The notes beneath the pieces were generated by a model. The model was given only the letters and a program-made list of their open reading frames with translations. It searched no databases and was not told the DNA's origin. A program made the translations under genes and the position numbers. Below are positions 22,082 to 30,885 of a stretch of 35,917 nucleotides of DNA, piece after piece; positions within the stretch are counted from its first letter, which is position 1; every line of letters starts with the position of its first letter. This DNA comes from Clostridia bacterium (GTDB lineage Bacteria; Bacillota; Clostridia; Oscillospirales; CAG-272), in contig JAFVWS010000026.1 in assembly GCA_017501545.1 (NCBI GenBank), forward strand, positions 1 to 35,917, given 5' to 3'.

Positions 22082-22184
22082 TGCTTTCACCGTCCTTTTT
22101 AAGTATTATAATCTTTAGTTAATGAGAAAAATGTCGCAATATGTAGCTTAAAAATAAAAACCACTCGACATAACTTGATATTTC

Positions 22185-22213
22185 TTGACATGCAAAATAA
22201 TATATTGTATAAT
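22185..22213 (+). promoter_or_regulatory. Consensus promoter for the GH20-DUF368 operon
   Basis: TTGACA (22185-22190), 17 bases, TATAAT (22208-22213): an exact sigma-A consensus. Confidence 0.88.
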
Positions 22214-22242
22214 ATATTTGAATAAATTTTGGAGGCGATTTT

Positions 22243-23949
22243 ATGTATTTAATTCCAAGTGTTAAAGAAGCAAAAGAGGGCGAAAAAAGAGAGCTTAAGG
22301 GATGCACGATTGTTTTCCCTGAAGGCGTTGACCCTCGACTCATAAATGTTGCAAAAAAACTACCAAATGGTGAAGTGAAAGTAGTTTTTTCTATAGGTTC
22401 GTCTGACAGCGAGGAATATAAAATTATTTTTGGTGATACAATTAATGTTGAAGCAAAGGGTACAAAAGGAGCATTTTATGCAATTCAAACCCTTCGCCAA
22501 ATTGTAAAAAATGGCTATTATGACGTAAGTGAAATAACAGATTCACCTGATTTTAGTGTGCGTGGCTTTTATCTTGATATAACAAGAGGTAGAATTCCAA
22601 CTGTCGAAACAGTCAAGGAATTAATTGACAACTTGGCATATTACAAGGCAAATATGCTTCAGCTCTATGTTGAGCACGTTTTCCCATTTAAGGAATACGA
22701 TGGAATTTATCAACGCACAGGCTATATAACTCCTGATGAATTAAAGGAGCTTGATGCGTACTGCCAAGAAAACTTCATTGATTTTGTGCCATCACTTTCT
22801 TGCTTCGGACATTTATATGAGTTACTTGAAAGTGACAAATATAAGCACCTTTGTGAGCTTACAAATGATGAACACAAAACACACTTCTGGCAGAGAAGAA
22901 TGGCGCATCATACAATTAACCCAAGCGATCCTGAAAGCATTGAGGTTATTAAAAGCTTAATTGACCAATATATGCCTTGCTTTACAAGCAATTATTTCAA
23001 TATATGCTGTGATGAAACGTTTGACCTTGGAAAGGGTAAAAACCAAGGTAAGGACCCAAGTCAGCTATATACTGCATTTGTTAAGCAAATTGTTGATTAT
23101 GTACGTTCAAAGGGTAAAATACCAATGATGTGGGGCGATGTAATTGAGCATATTGACCCACTTGGTGACAATATTATTTTCTTGAACTGGGGATATAGTC
23201 CTAACGAAAAGCCAGACAAGATTTACAACCTTGCAAAGGCAGGCAAAACTCAGTTTGTGTGTCCAGGTGTTAGCGGTTGGACAACTCTTTGTGAAAGAAT
23301 AAAAGAGTCAGTGCCTAATATTACAAAAATGGCTCATTATGGCAAGGAAGTAAATGCAAAGGGACTTCTCAATACCTGTTGGGGTGACTATGGACACATT
23401 GTGCCAATGGAAGCTTGTATGTATGGTACAATCTTTGGTTGCGCAAAGTCGTGGAATGAAGGCGATAATTACGAAGAATTTGATGGTGCAATGGACCTTT
23501 TATACTATGGCTATCAAGGTGGTGCAAATTTCGTAAAAACGATTGACAAGGCGCATAGAGTAACATATTGGTACGATCTTGTTTGCGATTATTCGAATCA
23601 AATTTTCAAGCAAGAGGTAATGAGGGCTTGGAATACACCTACTGTAGATGGATTAGAGGAAGCTTACTATGAGTTAGAGGACATAATTCCATATCTACAA
23701 GGCACAAAATGGGAAAACGAGGGCGCAAGAGAAGCACTTTTAATTGTTGCTCAAGGCACACAGTATATGATTTCAATGCTATTTTCACGTGCTACTGGCG
23801 AGAAGCTTGGCGTAATTTTCTCTGATATCGAAGAGTGGTTGAAGAGCTATTCTGAGCTTTATCTTGGCGAAAGCAAGGACGGGGAATTAAAGGAATTTTT
23901 AAAGGTCTTCTATGCACTTGGCGAAAAATATATTAAAAAGGATAAATAA
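22243..23949 (+). CDS. GH20 beta-N-acetylhexosaminidase, cytoplasmic
   Basis: A 568-residue glycoside hydrolase family 20 enzyme that removes terminal N-acetylglucosamine or N-acetylgalactosamine. Residues 1-100 form the alpha/beta domain that precedes GH20 catalytic domains (KGTKGAFYAIQTLRQI). The barrel begins with VRGFYLDITRGRIPTVETVKELIDN. The catalytic pair is Asp257-Glu258 in CCDETFDLGKG: Asp positions the substrate's acetamido group, Glu is the acid. There is no signal peptide, so the substrate must be imported or a recycled wall fragment. A C-terminal helical region of about 130 residues is of unknown use. GGAGG precedes the ATG. Its stop shares one base with the DUF368 start. Confidence 0.92.
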   Translation: MYLIPSVKEAKEGEKRELKGCTIVFPEGVDPRLINVAKKLPNGEVKVVFSIGSSDSEEYKIIFGDTINVEAKGTKGAFYAIQTLRQIVKNGYYDVSEITDSPDFSVRGFYLDITRGRIPTVETVKELIDNLAYYKANMLQLYVEHVFPFKEYDGIYQRTGYITPDELKELDAYCQENFIDFVPSLSCFGHLYELLESDKYKHLCELTNDEHKTHFWQRRMAHHTINPSDPESIEVIKSLIDQYMPCFTSNYFNICCDETFDLGKGKNQGKDPSQLYTAFVKQIVDYVRSKGKIPMMWGDVIEHIDPLGDNIIFLNWGYSPNEKPDKIYNLAKAGKTQFVCPGVSGWTTLCERIKESVPNITKMAHYGKEVNAKGLLNTCWGDYGHIVPMEACMYGTIFGCAKSWNEGDNYEEFDGAMDLLYYGYQGGANFVKTIDKAHRVTYWYDLVCDYSNQIFKQEVMRAWNTPTVDGLEEAYYELEDIIPYLQGTKWENEGAREALLIVAQGTQYMISMLFSRATGEKLGVIFSDIEEWLKSYSELYLGESKDGELKEFLKVFYALGEKYIKKDK

Positions 23950-24857
23950 TGGAATTAAAATACAAAAGCTTTAAAGAGGTTTTTATAAACTTTTTTGTTG
24001 GAATTTTCATTGGCTTATCCGTTATCGTCCCTGGAATCAGTGGCTCGACAATGGCAATAACGATGAAGGTTTATGACAAGGGCATGTATGCATTTTCGCA
24101 TATTTTCAAAGAGTTTAAAAAGTGCTTTTTATATGCCTTACCAGTTATAATTGGTATTTTTATTGGATTCTTTACAAGTGTTATTGGCGTAAGGGTCTTG
24201 CTTGAGCATTTTCCTTTTATAACAATTTGCGCATTTCTTGGCTTAATGATTGGTACTTATCCTGTTATTTTCAAGGAAATAAAGGGTGTGGTGGTAACGA
24301 AAAAAAGAGCAGCACTTTCAGTAGCTGGATTTATTGTTCCAATACTGTTTTCCGTCCTTTCTTTATTACCCGCAAACAGCTTTTTAGCGCCACAAAACCC
24401 ACAAATTTGGCATTATGTTCTTTTCTTTGTGCTTGGACTTCTTATTTCCATCACTCAGTTAATGCCAGGATTAAGCGCGACAGTGCTTATGATGGTTTTT
24501 GGATGCTATGGCTATTTAATTGGAAATTTACGAGCCTCTGTGCTTCTAAATGACCTTAAGCTTTTGCTTGTTTATGTTGTAATGGGCATCGGCTTTTTGG
24601 TTGGCGTCTTTATATTTTCAAAGGGAATTGAAAAAATACTTAAAAAAGCAAGGGTGCAGTTTTTCTATGCAATCGCTGGTGTTTCAATTGGCTCAGTGGT
24701 TTCTGTATTCGTAGGCAGTGAATGTGTTGAAGTGTATAAAACGTGGGTATTTCCAGAGTTTTTAATAGAGCTTTTGTGCGGAATAGTGCTTCTTTTGTGC
24801 TTTTTTGTGTTATCATTTCTGTTTACAAAATTCACTTCGAAAAAGCAGGAAAAATAA
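23949..24857 (+). CDS. DUF368 polyprenyl-phosphate transporter (PopT type)
   Basis: A 302-residue membrane protein with about eight helices. The two half-repeats carry the family motif twice: PGISGSTMAI (about 28-37) and PGLSATVLMM (about 174-183), which is the inverted-repeat signature of DUF368. PopT, a DUF368 member, has been described as moving undecaprenyl phosphate back across the membrane so that the lipid carrier of cell-wall and glycan synthesis is reused. The start codon overlaps the stop of the hexosaminidase gene (TAATG), so they are coupled. There is no terminator I trust directly after it. Confidence 0.88.
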   Translation: MELKYKSFKEVFINFFVGIFIGLSVIVPGISGSTMAITMKVYDKGMYAFSHIFKEFKKCFLYALPVIIGIFIGFFTSVIGVRVLLEHFPFITICAFLGLMIGTYPVIFKEIKGVVVTKKRAALSVAGFIVPILFSVLSLLPANSFLAPQNPQIWHYVLFFVLGLLISITQLMPGLSATVLMMVFGCYGYLIGNLRASVLLNDLKLLLVYVVMGIGFLVGVFIFSKGIEKILKKARVQFFYAIAGVSIGSVVSVFVGSECVEVYKTWVFPEFLIELLCGIVLLLCFFVLSFLFTKFTSKKQEK

Positions 24858-24892
24858 ACCAAGCAAAAAATTAAAAAAATAATAAAAAGGTA

Positions 24893-24921
24893 TTGCAATA
24901 TTTAAAAGTATATGCTATACT
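24893..24921 (+). promoter_or_regulatory. Promoter for metK
   Basis: TTGCAA (24893-24898), 17 bases, TATACT (24916-24921), with an extended -10 TGC before it; transcription would start just before the aptamer. Confidence 0.75.
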
Positions 24922-24942
24922 TGTTTTCGCTAAAATAAATAT

Positions 24943-25026
24943 TCTTATCAAGAGTAACGGAGGGACAGGCCCTGTGAAGTTACGGCAACCTATCAAGCGA
25001 CAAGGTGCCAATTCCGAGAGATGAGA
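24943..25026 (+). promoter_or_regulatory. SAM-I riboswitch (S-box)
   Basis: The closing stem is TCTTATC/GATGAGA. Class signatures follow in order: AAGAG, CGGAGGGACAGGCCCTGTGA, CGGCAACC and AAGGTGCCAATTCC. It binds S-adenosylmethionine and should shut off metK when SAM is high. Confidence 0.97.
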
Positions 25027-25040
25027 CTTATAAAAAGTAT

Positions 25041-25070
25041 CAGCCCACGGAAGTTTGTCCGCGGGCTTTT
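25041..25070 (+). terminator. Terminator of the SAM-I riboswitch
   Basis: AGCCCACGG pairs with CCGCGGGCT with one A-C mismatch, followed by TTTT. Confidence 0.78.
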
Positions 25071-25089
25071 GATATTATGAGGAGAAAAT

Positions 25090-26262
25090 ATGAAGAAGTT
25101 TTTTACATCTGAGTCCGTGACAGAAGGACATCCTGACAAAATTTGTGACCAAATTTCCGATGCGATTTTAGACGAAATGCTTCGTCAAGACCCTAATTCA
25201 CGTGTTGCTTGTGAAACATTTGTTACAACAGGTATTGTAAACGTTATGGGTGAAATTACAACTGAGGCGTACGTTGATATTCCTTCAGTAGTACGTAGGA
25301 CGATTCGTGAAATCGGTTACGACAGAGCGAAATATGGCTTTGACTGCGAAACCTGTGCTGTCGTTACGTCAATTCACGAGCAATCTGCTGATATTGCACT
25401 TGGTGTTGACAATTCTCAAGAGGCAAAAAATGGCGAGGCGGAGAATGACCATGGCGCTGGCGACCAAGGCTTAATGTTTGGTTATGCTTGCAACGAAACA
25501 CCAGAGCTTATGCCGCTTCCAATTTCGCTCGCTCACAAGCTCGCTATGCGCTTAACCGAGGTTAGAAAGAGTGGACTTCTTTCATACCTACGTCCAGATG
25601 GAAAAACACAGGTAACTGTTGAATATGAGGACGATAAGCCAACAAGAATTGAGGCAATTGTTGTTTCATCACAGCACAGTGCCGACGTAAGCCTTGAGCT
25701 TATCAGAAGGGACGTTATTGAAAACGTAATTTTGCCAATAGTTCCAAACGAAATGATCGACGACAATACAAAGATTTACGTTAATCCAACAGGGCGCTTT
25801 GTTATCGGTGGTCCTTGTGGCGATACAGGTCTTACTGGTAGAAAAATTATTGTTGATACATATGGTGGATATTCACGTCACGGTGGAGGTGCTTTCTCTG
25901 GTAAGGACCCAACAAAGGTTGACCGTAGTGCATCATACGCTGCAAGATATGTTGCTAAGAATATTGTTGCTTCTGGTGTTGCTGATAAGTGCGAGGTGCA
26001 AATTGCGTATGCAATAGGTGTTGCTAAGCCGGTTTCTGTGCTTGTTGACACATTCGGTACAGCAAAGGTTGACGAGGAAAAAATTTCTGAGTTTGTATAT
26101 CAAAACATTGATTTAAGACCAAGCGCAATTATTTCAAAATTTGATTTGCGTCGTCCAATCTATCGTCAGGTTGCAGCATATGGTCATGTAGGTAGAGAGG
26201 ACCTGGACTTACCTTGGGAAAAAACTGATTTAGCAGAGAAAATCAAAAAAGAGCTTCTTTAA
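25090..26262 (+). CDS. metK: S-adenosylmethionine synthetase
   Basis: A 390-residue cytoplasmic enzyme making S-adenosylmethionine from methionine and ATP, the usual family length. Signatures are [24 protein letters not shown] at the start, [15 protein letters not shown] (adenine-binding hexapeptide region), and [23 protein letters not shown], which holds the phosphate-binding P-loop-like segment. GAGGAGAAAA precedes the ATG. The S-box upstream and a terminator downstream make it a single-gene unit regulated by its own product. Confidence 0.98.
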   Translation: MKKFFTSESVTEGHPDKICDQISDAILDEMLRQDPNSRVACETFVTTGIVNVMGEITTEAYVDIPSVVRRTIREIGYDRAKYGFDCETCAVVTSIHEQSADIALGVDNSQEAKNGEAENDHGAGDQGLMFGYACNETPELMPLPISLAHKLAMRLTEVRKSGLLSYLRPDGKTQVTVEYEDDKPTRIEAIVVSSQHSADVSLELIRRDVIENVILPIVPNEMIDDNTKIYVNPTGRFVIGGPCGDTGLTGRKIIVDTYGGYSRHGGGAFSGKDPTKVDRSASYAARYVAKNIVASGVADKCEVQIAYAIGVAKPVSVLVDTFGTAKVDEEKISEFVYQNIDLRPSAIISKFDLRRPIYRQVAAYGHVGREDLDLPWEKTDLAEKIKKELL

Positions 26263-26274
26263 TCCAGATAAAAA

Positions 26275-26304
26275 ATAAATGAGCGAGAAATCGCTCATTT
26301 TTTT
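26275..26304 (+). terminator. Terminator after metK
   Basis: AAATGAGCGA pairs with TCGCTCATTT around GAAA, followed by more T. Confidence 0.9.
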
Positions 26305-26305
26305 G

Positions 26306-26334
26306 TTGATTATAAGGCTAATATATGGTAGAAT
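26306..26334 (+). promoter_or_regulatory. Promoter for the recD2 gene run
   Basis: TTGATT (26306-26311), 17 bases, TAGAAT (26329-26334). Confidence 0.6.
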
Positions 26335-26370
26335 AATTACAAGTAATTATTGTAAGGTAAGGAGGGCATA

Positions 26371-28581
26371 ATGGAAAAGCTACATATTTCTGGAACAGTT
26401 GAAAAAATAATATTTCAAAGCCCTCAAACCTGGTATAGCGTTTGTGATGTTTTGCTTGACATAAATGAGGTTATTACAGTAGTAGGAACTCTGCCTTATA
26501 TTTCTGTCGGCGAGGGCATTGAGGCAACTGGTGAATTTATTACTTCTAAGGATTATGGAAAGCAATTTAAGGTTGAAGAATATAAAAAGTTCTTGCCCCA
26601 AAGCAAAAATAACATTTTAAGATATCTTTCATCTGGTGCAGTTAAGGGAATAGGTGCTAAAATTGCTAAAAAAATTGTTGACGAATATGGCGAGGATGCC
26701 TTTGACGTATTAGAAAATCACCCAGACTGGCTTGCTCAAATAAACGGAATATCTCGCAAAAAAGCTTATGAAATGAGCTTTGACTTTAAGGAAAAAGCAG
26801 ACGTTAGAGAAATAATGACACTGTCAGGGGGGTTAATTTCTGCTGATACCTCCGCGAAGATTTATAAGAAATGGGGCAAAAACGCACTTGGCATGCTAAA
26901 GGAAAACCCATATATTATATGTGGTGGTGATTTTGGAATTAGCTTTAAGCATGCAGATGAAATCGCATTTTCTTATGGCACTTCACCAGAAAACGAAAAC
27001 CGCATTTTATCGGCAATTAAATATGCCTTGGGTATTTATGCTTCACGTGATGGGCACACCTATGTTACCAAAGATTTGCTAATTGACTCTGTTTCAAAGC
27101 TAATATCAGTCGAAAAGGCGAAAATATCGCCTTATTTAGAAAACGAGCGATTACCTAATGGGGTTTCGTTAATAATCGTCGAAAATGAGCCTTGTGTGGT
27201 CTTAAACGAGCTTTATTTTGCTGAAATTAACATTGCAAAAAGACTAAAGCTACTAAATCGTAAGGCTATTATGCTTGACGAAGCAAATATGGACTATTTA
27301 GTTTGTGAGCTTGAAAATAAAGACGGAATTAAATATGCACAGCTTCAAAAGAAAGCAATTTATGAGTCACTAAAAAATGGTGTATTCATTTTAACCGGTG
27401 GACCAGGAACTGGCAAAACTACAGTTATCAAAGCCCTTTTGCGTATTTTTAGTGATATAGGACTTAATACTGCACTGTGTGCACCTACTGGTCGTGCTTC
27501 AAAGAGAATGAGTGAGGCAACTGGCTCAAATGCCAAAACAATCCATCGACTTTTAGAGGTTATGCCTGGTGGTGAATATTCAACCGAACCCAAATTCAAC
27601 AGAAACAACGCAAACCTGCTTGATGAGGACGTTATAATTGTTGACGAGGCGTCAATGGTGGACGTAACGCTGATGAATGCACTTTTAGTTGCAATTAAAC
27701 CAGGCGCGCGTCTTATCTTAATTGGAGATACCGACCAGCTTCCATCTGTTGGTGAGGGTAATGTATTAAATGATATTATCGCATCGGAGGAGTTTTCAAC
27801 TGTTTGCTTAAACGAAATTTTCAGACAGTCAAGCAATAGTGGAATTGTAACTAATGCACATAAAATAAATAAGGGCATTTTCCCAAATTTAAACGAAAAA
27901 TACGATGATTTTTTCTTTATTCAAGTTCCCGATGAAAAAATCCCTAACTATATCTCAGAGCTATGTCAAACGAGACTGCCAAATAAATATGGCAAGGAAA
28001 TAGTAGCAAACACCCAAATTATCACTCCGTCTAAAAAAGGATTGTGTGGCACACAAAGCCTTAACTACGTGCTTCAAGAGTCGCTAAACCCAAAGCATAA
28101 TTCTAAAAACCAAGTTAACAAGGGTCAGTCTAAGGTGTTTAGAGTGGGTGACCGAGTAATGCAAACCAAAAATAATTACTCAATCGAATGGACTGATGAG
28201 CAAAATGGTGTTGAAATACTTGGCTCTGGCGTTTTCAATGGTGATATAGGCGTTATTAAGTCAATTAATGATACAGTAACCATTGATTATGGTGGAAGAA
28301 TGGTAGAATATCTACTTTCTGAGCTTGACGAGGTTGACCATTCATATGCTATAACTGTGCATAAAAGTCAGGGAAGTGAATATCCAGTTGTTATTATTCC
28401 AATTGCACAGGGCTGTCCTTATATGCTTCTTACAAGAAATTTGATTTATACTGCTATAACAAGGGCTGAAAAAATGGCAATTATAGTTGGTGATAAGGAA
28501 ACGTTTTTTAAAATGATTGAAAATAACACAAGGGCAGTAAGAAATACAATGCTAAAAAGGCTTATTAAAAAGGATATTTAA
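26371..28581 (+). CDS. recD2: RecD2-type 5'-3' DNA helicase
   Basis: A 736-residue superfamily 1B helicase that acts without RecB or RecC in DNA repair. The long N-terminal part (1-320) has the OB-like start and helix-hairpin-helix stretches (GIGAKIAKKIVDEYG, LAQINGISRKKAYEM) typical of RecD2. The helicase core has Walker A GGPGTGKT (343-350), the Q-like APTGRASKRM, Walker B IIVDEASMVD, motif III GDTDQLPSVGEG, motif V TVHKSQGSEYPVVI and motif VI YTAITRAEK. GGAGGG precedes the ATG. Its stop shares one base with the comFC start, which is a common neighbour in Clostridia. Confidence 0.95.
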   Translation: MEKLHISGTVEKIIFQSPQTWYSVCDVLLDINEVITVVGTLPYISVGEGIEATGEFITSKDYGKQFKVEEYKKFLPQSKNNILRYLSSGAVKGIGAKIAKKIVDEYGEDAFDVLENHPDWLAQINGISRKKAYEMSFDFKEKADVREIMTLSGGLISADTSAKIYKKWGKNALGMLKENPYIICGGDFGISFKHADEIAFSYGTSPENENRILSAIKYALGIYASRDGHTYVTKDLLIDSVSKLISVEKAKISPYLENERLPNGVSLIIVENEPCVVLNELYFAEINIAKRLKLLNRKAIMLDEANMDYLVCELENKDGIKYAQLQKKAIYESLKNGVFILTGGPGTGKTTVIKALLRIFSDIGLNTALCAPTGRASKRMSEATGSNAKTIHRLLEVMPGGEYSTEPKFNRNNANLLDEDVIIVDEASMVDVTLMNALLVAIKPGARLILIGDTDQLPSVGEGNVLNDIIASEEFSTVCLNEIFRQSSNSGIVTNAHKINKGIFPNLNEKYDDFFFIQVPDEKIPNYISELCQTRLPNKYGKEIVANTQIITPSKKGLCGTQSLNYVLQESLNPKHNSKNQVNKGQSKVFRVGDRVMQTKNNYSIEWTDEQNGVEILGSGVFNGDIGVIKSINDTVTIDYGGRMVEYLLSELDEVDHSYAITVHKSQGSEYPVVIIPIAQGCPYMLLTRNLIYTAITRAEKMAIIVGDKETFFKMIENNTRAVRNTMLKRLIKKDI

Positions 28582-29306
28582 TGAGAATTAGTGAAATTTT
28601 CAGAAGAATGCTGATGACAAAGAAGTGTCTTGCTTGTGGCGAGGTAATATCTTATGATATTAAAGCTCCATTTTGTGAAGACTGCTTGGAGCAGTGGCAG
28701 CAATTTATTAAAATGAAGTGCCATCGCTGTGGGCACACAAGGACGGAGTGCACTTGCTTGCCAAGTCAGATAAGAGAAATTAGCAAGCATGGTGCAGTTT
28801 GGTGCGTTTTTTACGATGCAAAATCAAATTTACCCCTAAATAATCTTGTATTTAAGTTAAAAAGGGATTACAATAGAGATATAATCGAGTTTTGTGCTAC
28901 CGAAATAGTAAAGAATCTTAAATCACTTTGCTTACGTCATGGTATTGATTATAAGGACTATTTAATTACGTATACACCAAGACGTGTAAGTGGTAAACGC
29001 AAATATGGCTTTGACCATTCAAAAAGAATGGCGATTGAAATTTCAAAGCTACTTGGAATAAAGACCATTAAAACGCTAATTAATGTAGGAACGGCAGAAC
29101 AAAAAACCTTATCCAAGGAAAAGCGTAAGGAAAACGCAAAGCAATCCTATGAGTTATCAAAAAATGCGTCAGTTTCAGGTAAAAAGCTATTTATTGTAGA
29201 CGATATTATCACCTCTGGCTCAACAATGAAGGCGTGCGCAGACCTTCTATATCAAAGTGGCGCAACGGATATAATTCCTCTTGCTTTTGCAAAGGATAAT
29301 AGATAA
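28581..29306 (+). CDS. comFC: ComF-family protein (ComFC-like)
   Basis: A 241-residue protein with an N-terminal zinc-binding part: Cys16, Cys19, Cys32 and Cys35 in two CxxC pairs, plus Cys47, Cys50, Cys57 and Cys59, which may form a second site. The C-terminal half is a phosphoribosyltransferase fold, with TPRRVSGKRKYGFDHS and the PRPP-loop LFIVDDIITSGST (about 203-215). ComFC helps take up transforming DNA in naturally competent bacteria, but homologues exist widely in strains not known to be competent. The start overlaps recD2 by one base. Confidence 0.9.
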   Translation: MRISEIFRRMLMTKKCLACGEVISYDIKAPFCEDCLEQWQQFIKMKCHRCGHTRTECTCLPSQIREISKHGAVWCVFYDAKSNLPLNNLVFKLKRDYNRDIIEFCATEIVKNLKSLCLRHGIDYKDYLITYTPRRVSGKRKYGFDHSKRMAIEISKLLGIKTIKTLINVGTAEQKTLSKEKRKENAKQSYELSKNASVSGKKLFIVDDIITSGSTMKACADLLYQSGATDIIPLAFAKDNR

Positions 29307-29317
29307 AGGAGAATATT

Positions 29318-29752
29318 ATGTTAAAAGGAATTCCACAAATTATTTCACCAGAATTATTAAAGGTATTATGCGAAATGGGACATAGTGACCGTATTGTTAT
29401 TGCAGACGGCAACTTCCCAGCTGAATCAATGGGCAAAAATGCTATAGTTATTAGATGCGATGGCCACGGTGTGCCAGAAATTCTTGATGCTATTTTACAG
29501 CTTTTCCCACTTGATACATACGTTGAAAAGCCTGTTTCTTTAATGGAAGTAATGAAGGGAGACAATGCCAAAACTCCAATTTGGGACACATATAAGGAAA
29601 TTATCGCTAAGCACGACCCACGCGGAGCCGAAACCGTTGGTACTATCGAACGCTTTGCCTTCTATGAGGAAGCAAAAAAGGCGTATGCAATTATCGCCAC
29701 AAGCGAAAAGGCAATTTACGCAAACGTAATGCTTCAAAAGGGAGTTATCTAA
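29318..29752 (+). CDS. fucU: L-fucose mutarotase (RbsD/FucU family)
   Basis: A 144-residue protein that speeds the change between the alpha and beta forms of L-fucose, feeding the isomerase. The start MLKGIPQIISPELLKVLCEMGHSD, then IVIADGNFPAESMG, and the end YANVMLQKGVI are FucU features; the family includes ribose mutarotase RbsD, but length and the FPAES stretch favour FucU. The active-site His is in MGHSD (residue 22). AAAGGAGAATATT precedes the ATG. It is 11 bases behind comFC and about 11 kb from fucI, so fucose genes are split here. Confidence 0.9.
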   Translation: MLKGIPQIISPELLKVLCEMGHSDRIVIADGNFPAESMGKNAIVIRCDGHGVPEILDAILQLFPLDTYVEKPVSLMEVMKGDNAKTPIWDTYKEIIAKHDPRGAETVGTIERFAFYEEAKKAYAIIATSEKAIYANVMLQKGVI

Positions 29753-29783
29753 TTAATCTTTAGTAAAATATTGGAGGATTTAT

Positions 29784-30836
29784 ATGTTAAAAGGTAAATC
29801 AAAAAAGATAATTGCCTTTTTATTAGCACTTATTATACTTGCAACAGTATTGATGCTTTCTTCCTGCAAACTAAAATTACCAAATCTTACAGATACTGGA
29901 AGTGAAGAGGGCATGCTTGCTACACCCCAAAATGTAAGCTTTAATGAAGATACAAATGAGGTGTCATGGGAAGGCGTTGAAAACGCAACAGGATATCTCC
30001 TTTGGGTTAACGGAAATACATACGAAATTGGCGCAGGTGATTTATCTAAAAAAATTGTACTATTTGAAGAAAAAAATGAATTCAAGGTAAAAGCAATTGG
30101 TGATGGAGAAGAATTTACTGATTCAAATTGGTCACTGTCGCTTGTCTACACAATGACTGTGCAAGCAGAAGAGTCACTTTATAATAAAGTTAACATAAAG
30201 CTTGCAGAAGCAGCGAAACAATATAATTATGAATTTGTAAGTGTAATTGGAATATCGTATGCGAATTTAAATGTTGGAAATTTAAATCAAAATATTACAG
30301 TTGAAACTTTATGTAAAGTGAATAATAGATTTTGTAATGTCCAATATAACTTTAATTGTTCCTCGTACACATCATTGCAAGAAATGATTGAAAATTTTGA
30401 CAATGCAATATATTTAAATCATAAATATCAGAAAACTGTTTCCTACAAATCTGCCGAATCATTATTAAAAAGTGGTTCGTATGATGGAAAAATGCAAGAG
30501 CTAAAAAATCACGGCTATCAAATAACAGTTCTGGATAGCGTTGTAAGAGAAGGAAGCTTTTATGGAGATGTTTTAGAGTTTGAAATTGTTGGAACCTACA
30601 AGGCAACAAAGGCTGGGGCTGACGATGTGTATTTTTCATCGATAAATAGAGTTTATATTTTGGACCCATCAAGAAATGAAGAGGCGAACTATACTACATT
30701 TTTAGAATATGAACAACTCGGACTCAGAACCGTTACCGAAACAAAGTATATTCTTCATGAAAAGTCCACAACCCTCGACTATATTTTAGATTGGGAACAA
30801 AAAAGCGTTGAAGAACAAGTGCCAAGCACAAATTAA
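29784..30836 (+). CDS. Lipoprotein with an Fn3-like domain
   Basis: A 350-residue protein with a positively charged start and a lipoprotein signal ending in LSSC (Cys28). Residues 45-115 look like a fibronectin type III domain (LATPQNVSFNEDTNEVSWEGVENATGYLLWVNG). The rest, about 125-350, is a soluble domain I do not recognise, with repeated aromatic residues and no clear repeats. It is 31 bases behind fucU with its own GGAGG, so probably transcribed with it, and is followed by a strong terminator. A surface or periplasm-like location outside the membrane is expected; binding partner unknown. Confidence 0.82.
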   Translation: MLKGKSKKIIAFLLALIILATVLMLSSCKLKLPNLTDTGSEEGMLATPQNVSFNEDTNEVSWEGVENATGYLLWVNGNTYEIGAGDLSKKIVLFEEKNEFKVKAIGDGEEFTDSNWSLSLVYTMTVQAEESLYNKVNIKLAEAAKQYNYEFVSVIGISYANLNVGNLNQNITVETLCKVNNRFCNVQYNFNCSSYTSLQEMIENFDNAIYLNHKYQKTVSYKSAESLLKSGSYDGKMQELKNHGYQITVLDSVVREGSFYGDVLEFEIVGTYKATKAGADDVYFSSINRVYILDPSRNEEANYTTFLEYEQLGLRTVTETKYILHEKSTTLDYILDWEQKSVEEQVPSTN

Positions 30837-30840
30837 AATA

Positions 30841-30874
30841 AAAAAAGAGTACGCATTTTTGCGTACTCTTTTTA
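30841..30874. terminator. Bidirectional terminator between the lipoprotein gene and ackA
   Basis: AAAAAAGAGTACGCA pairs with TGCGTACTCTTTTT around TTTT; ackA (minus) ends 12 bases to the right. Confidence 0.92.
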
Positions 30875-30885
30875 GTTAACTTTAA

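Noticed and set aside
27360..27878. 172-residue minus-strand frame inside recD2
   Set aside because: It is antisense to the conserved helicase motifs, with no ribosome site or family resemblance.
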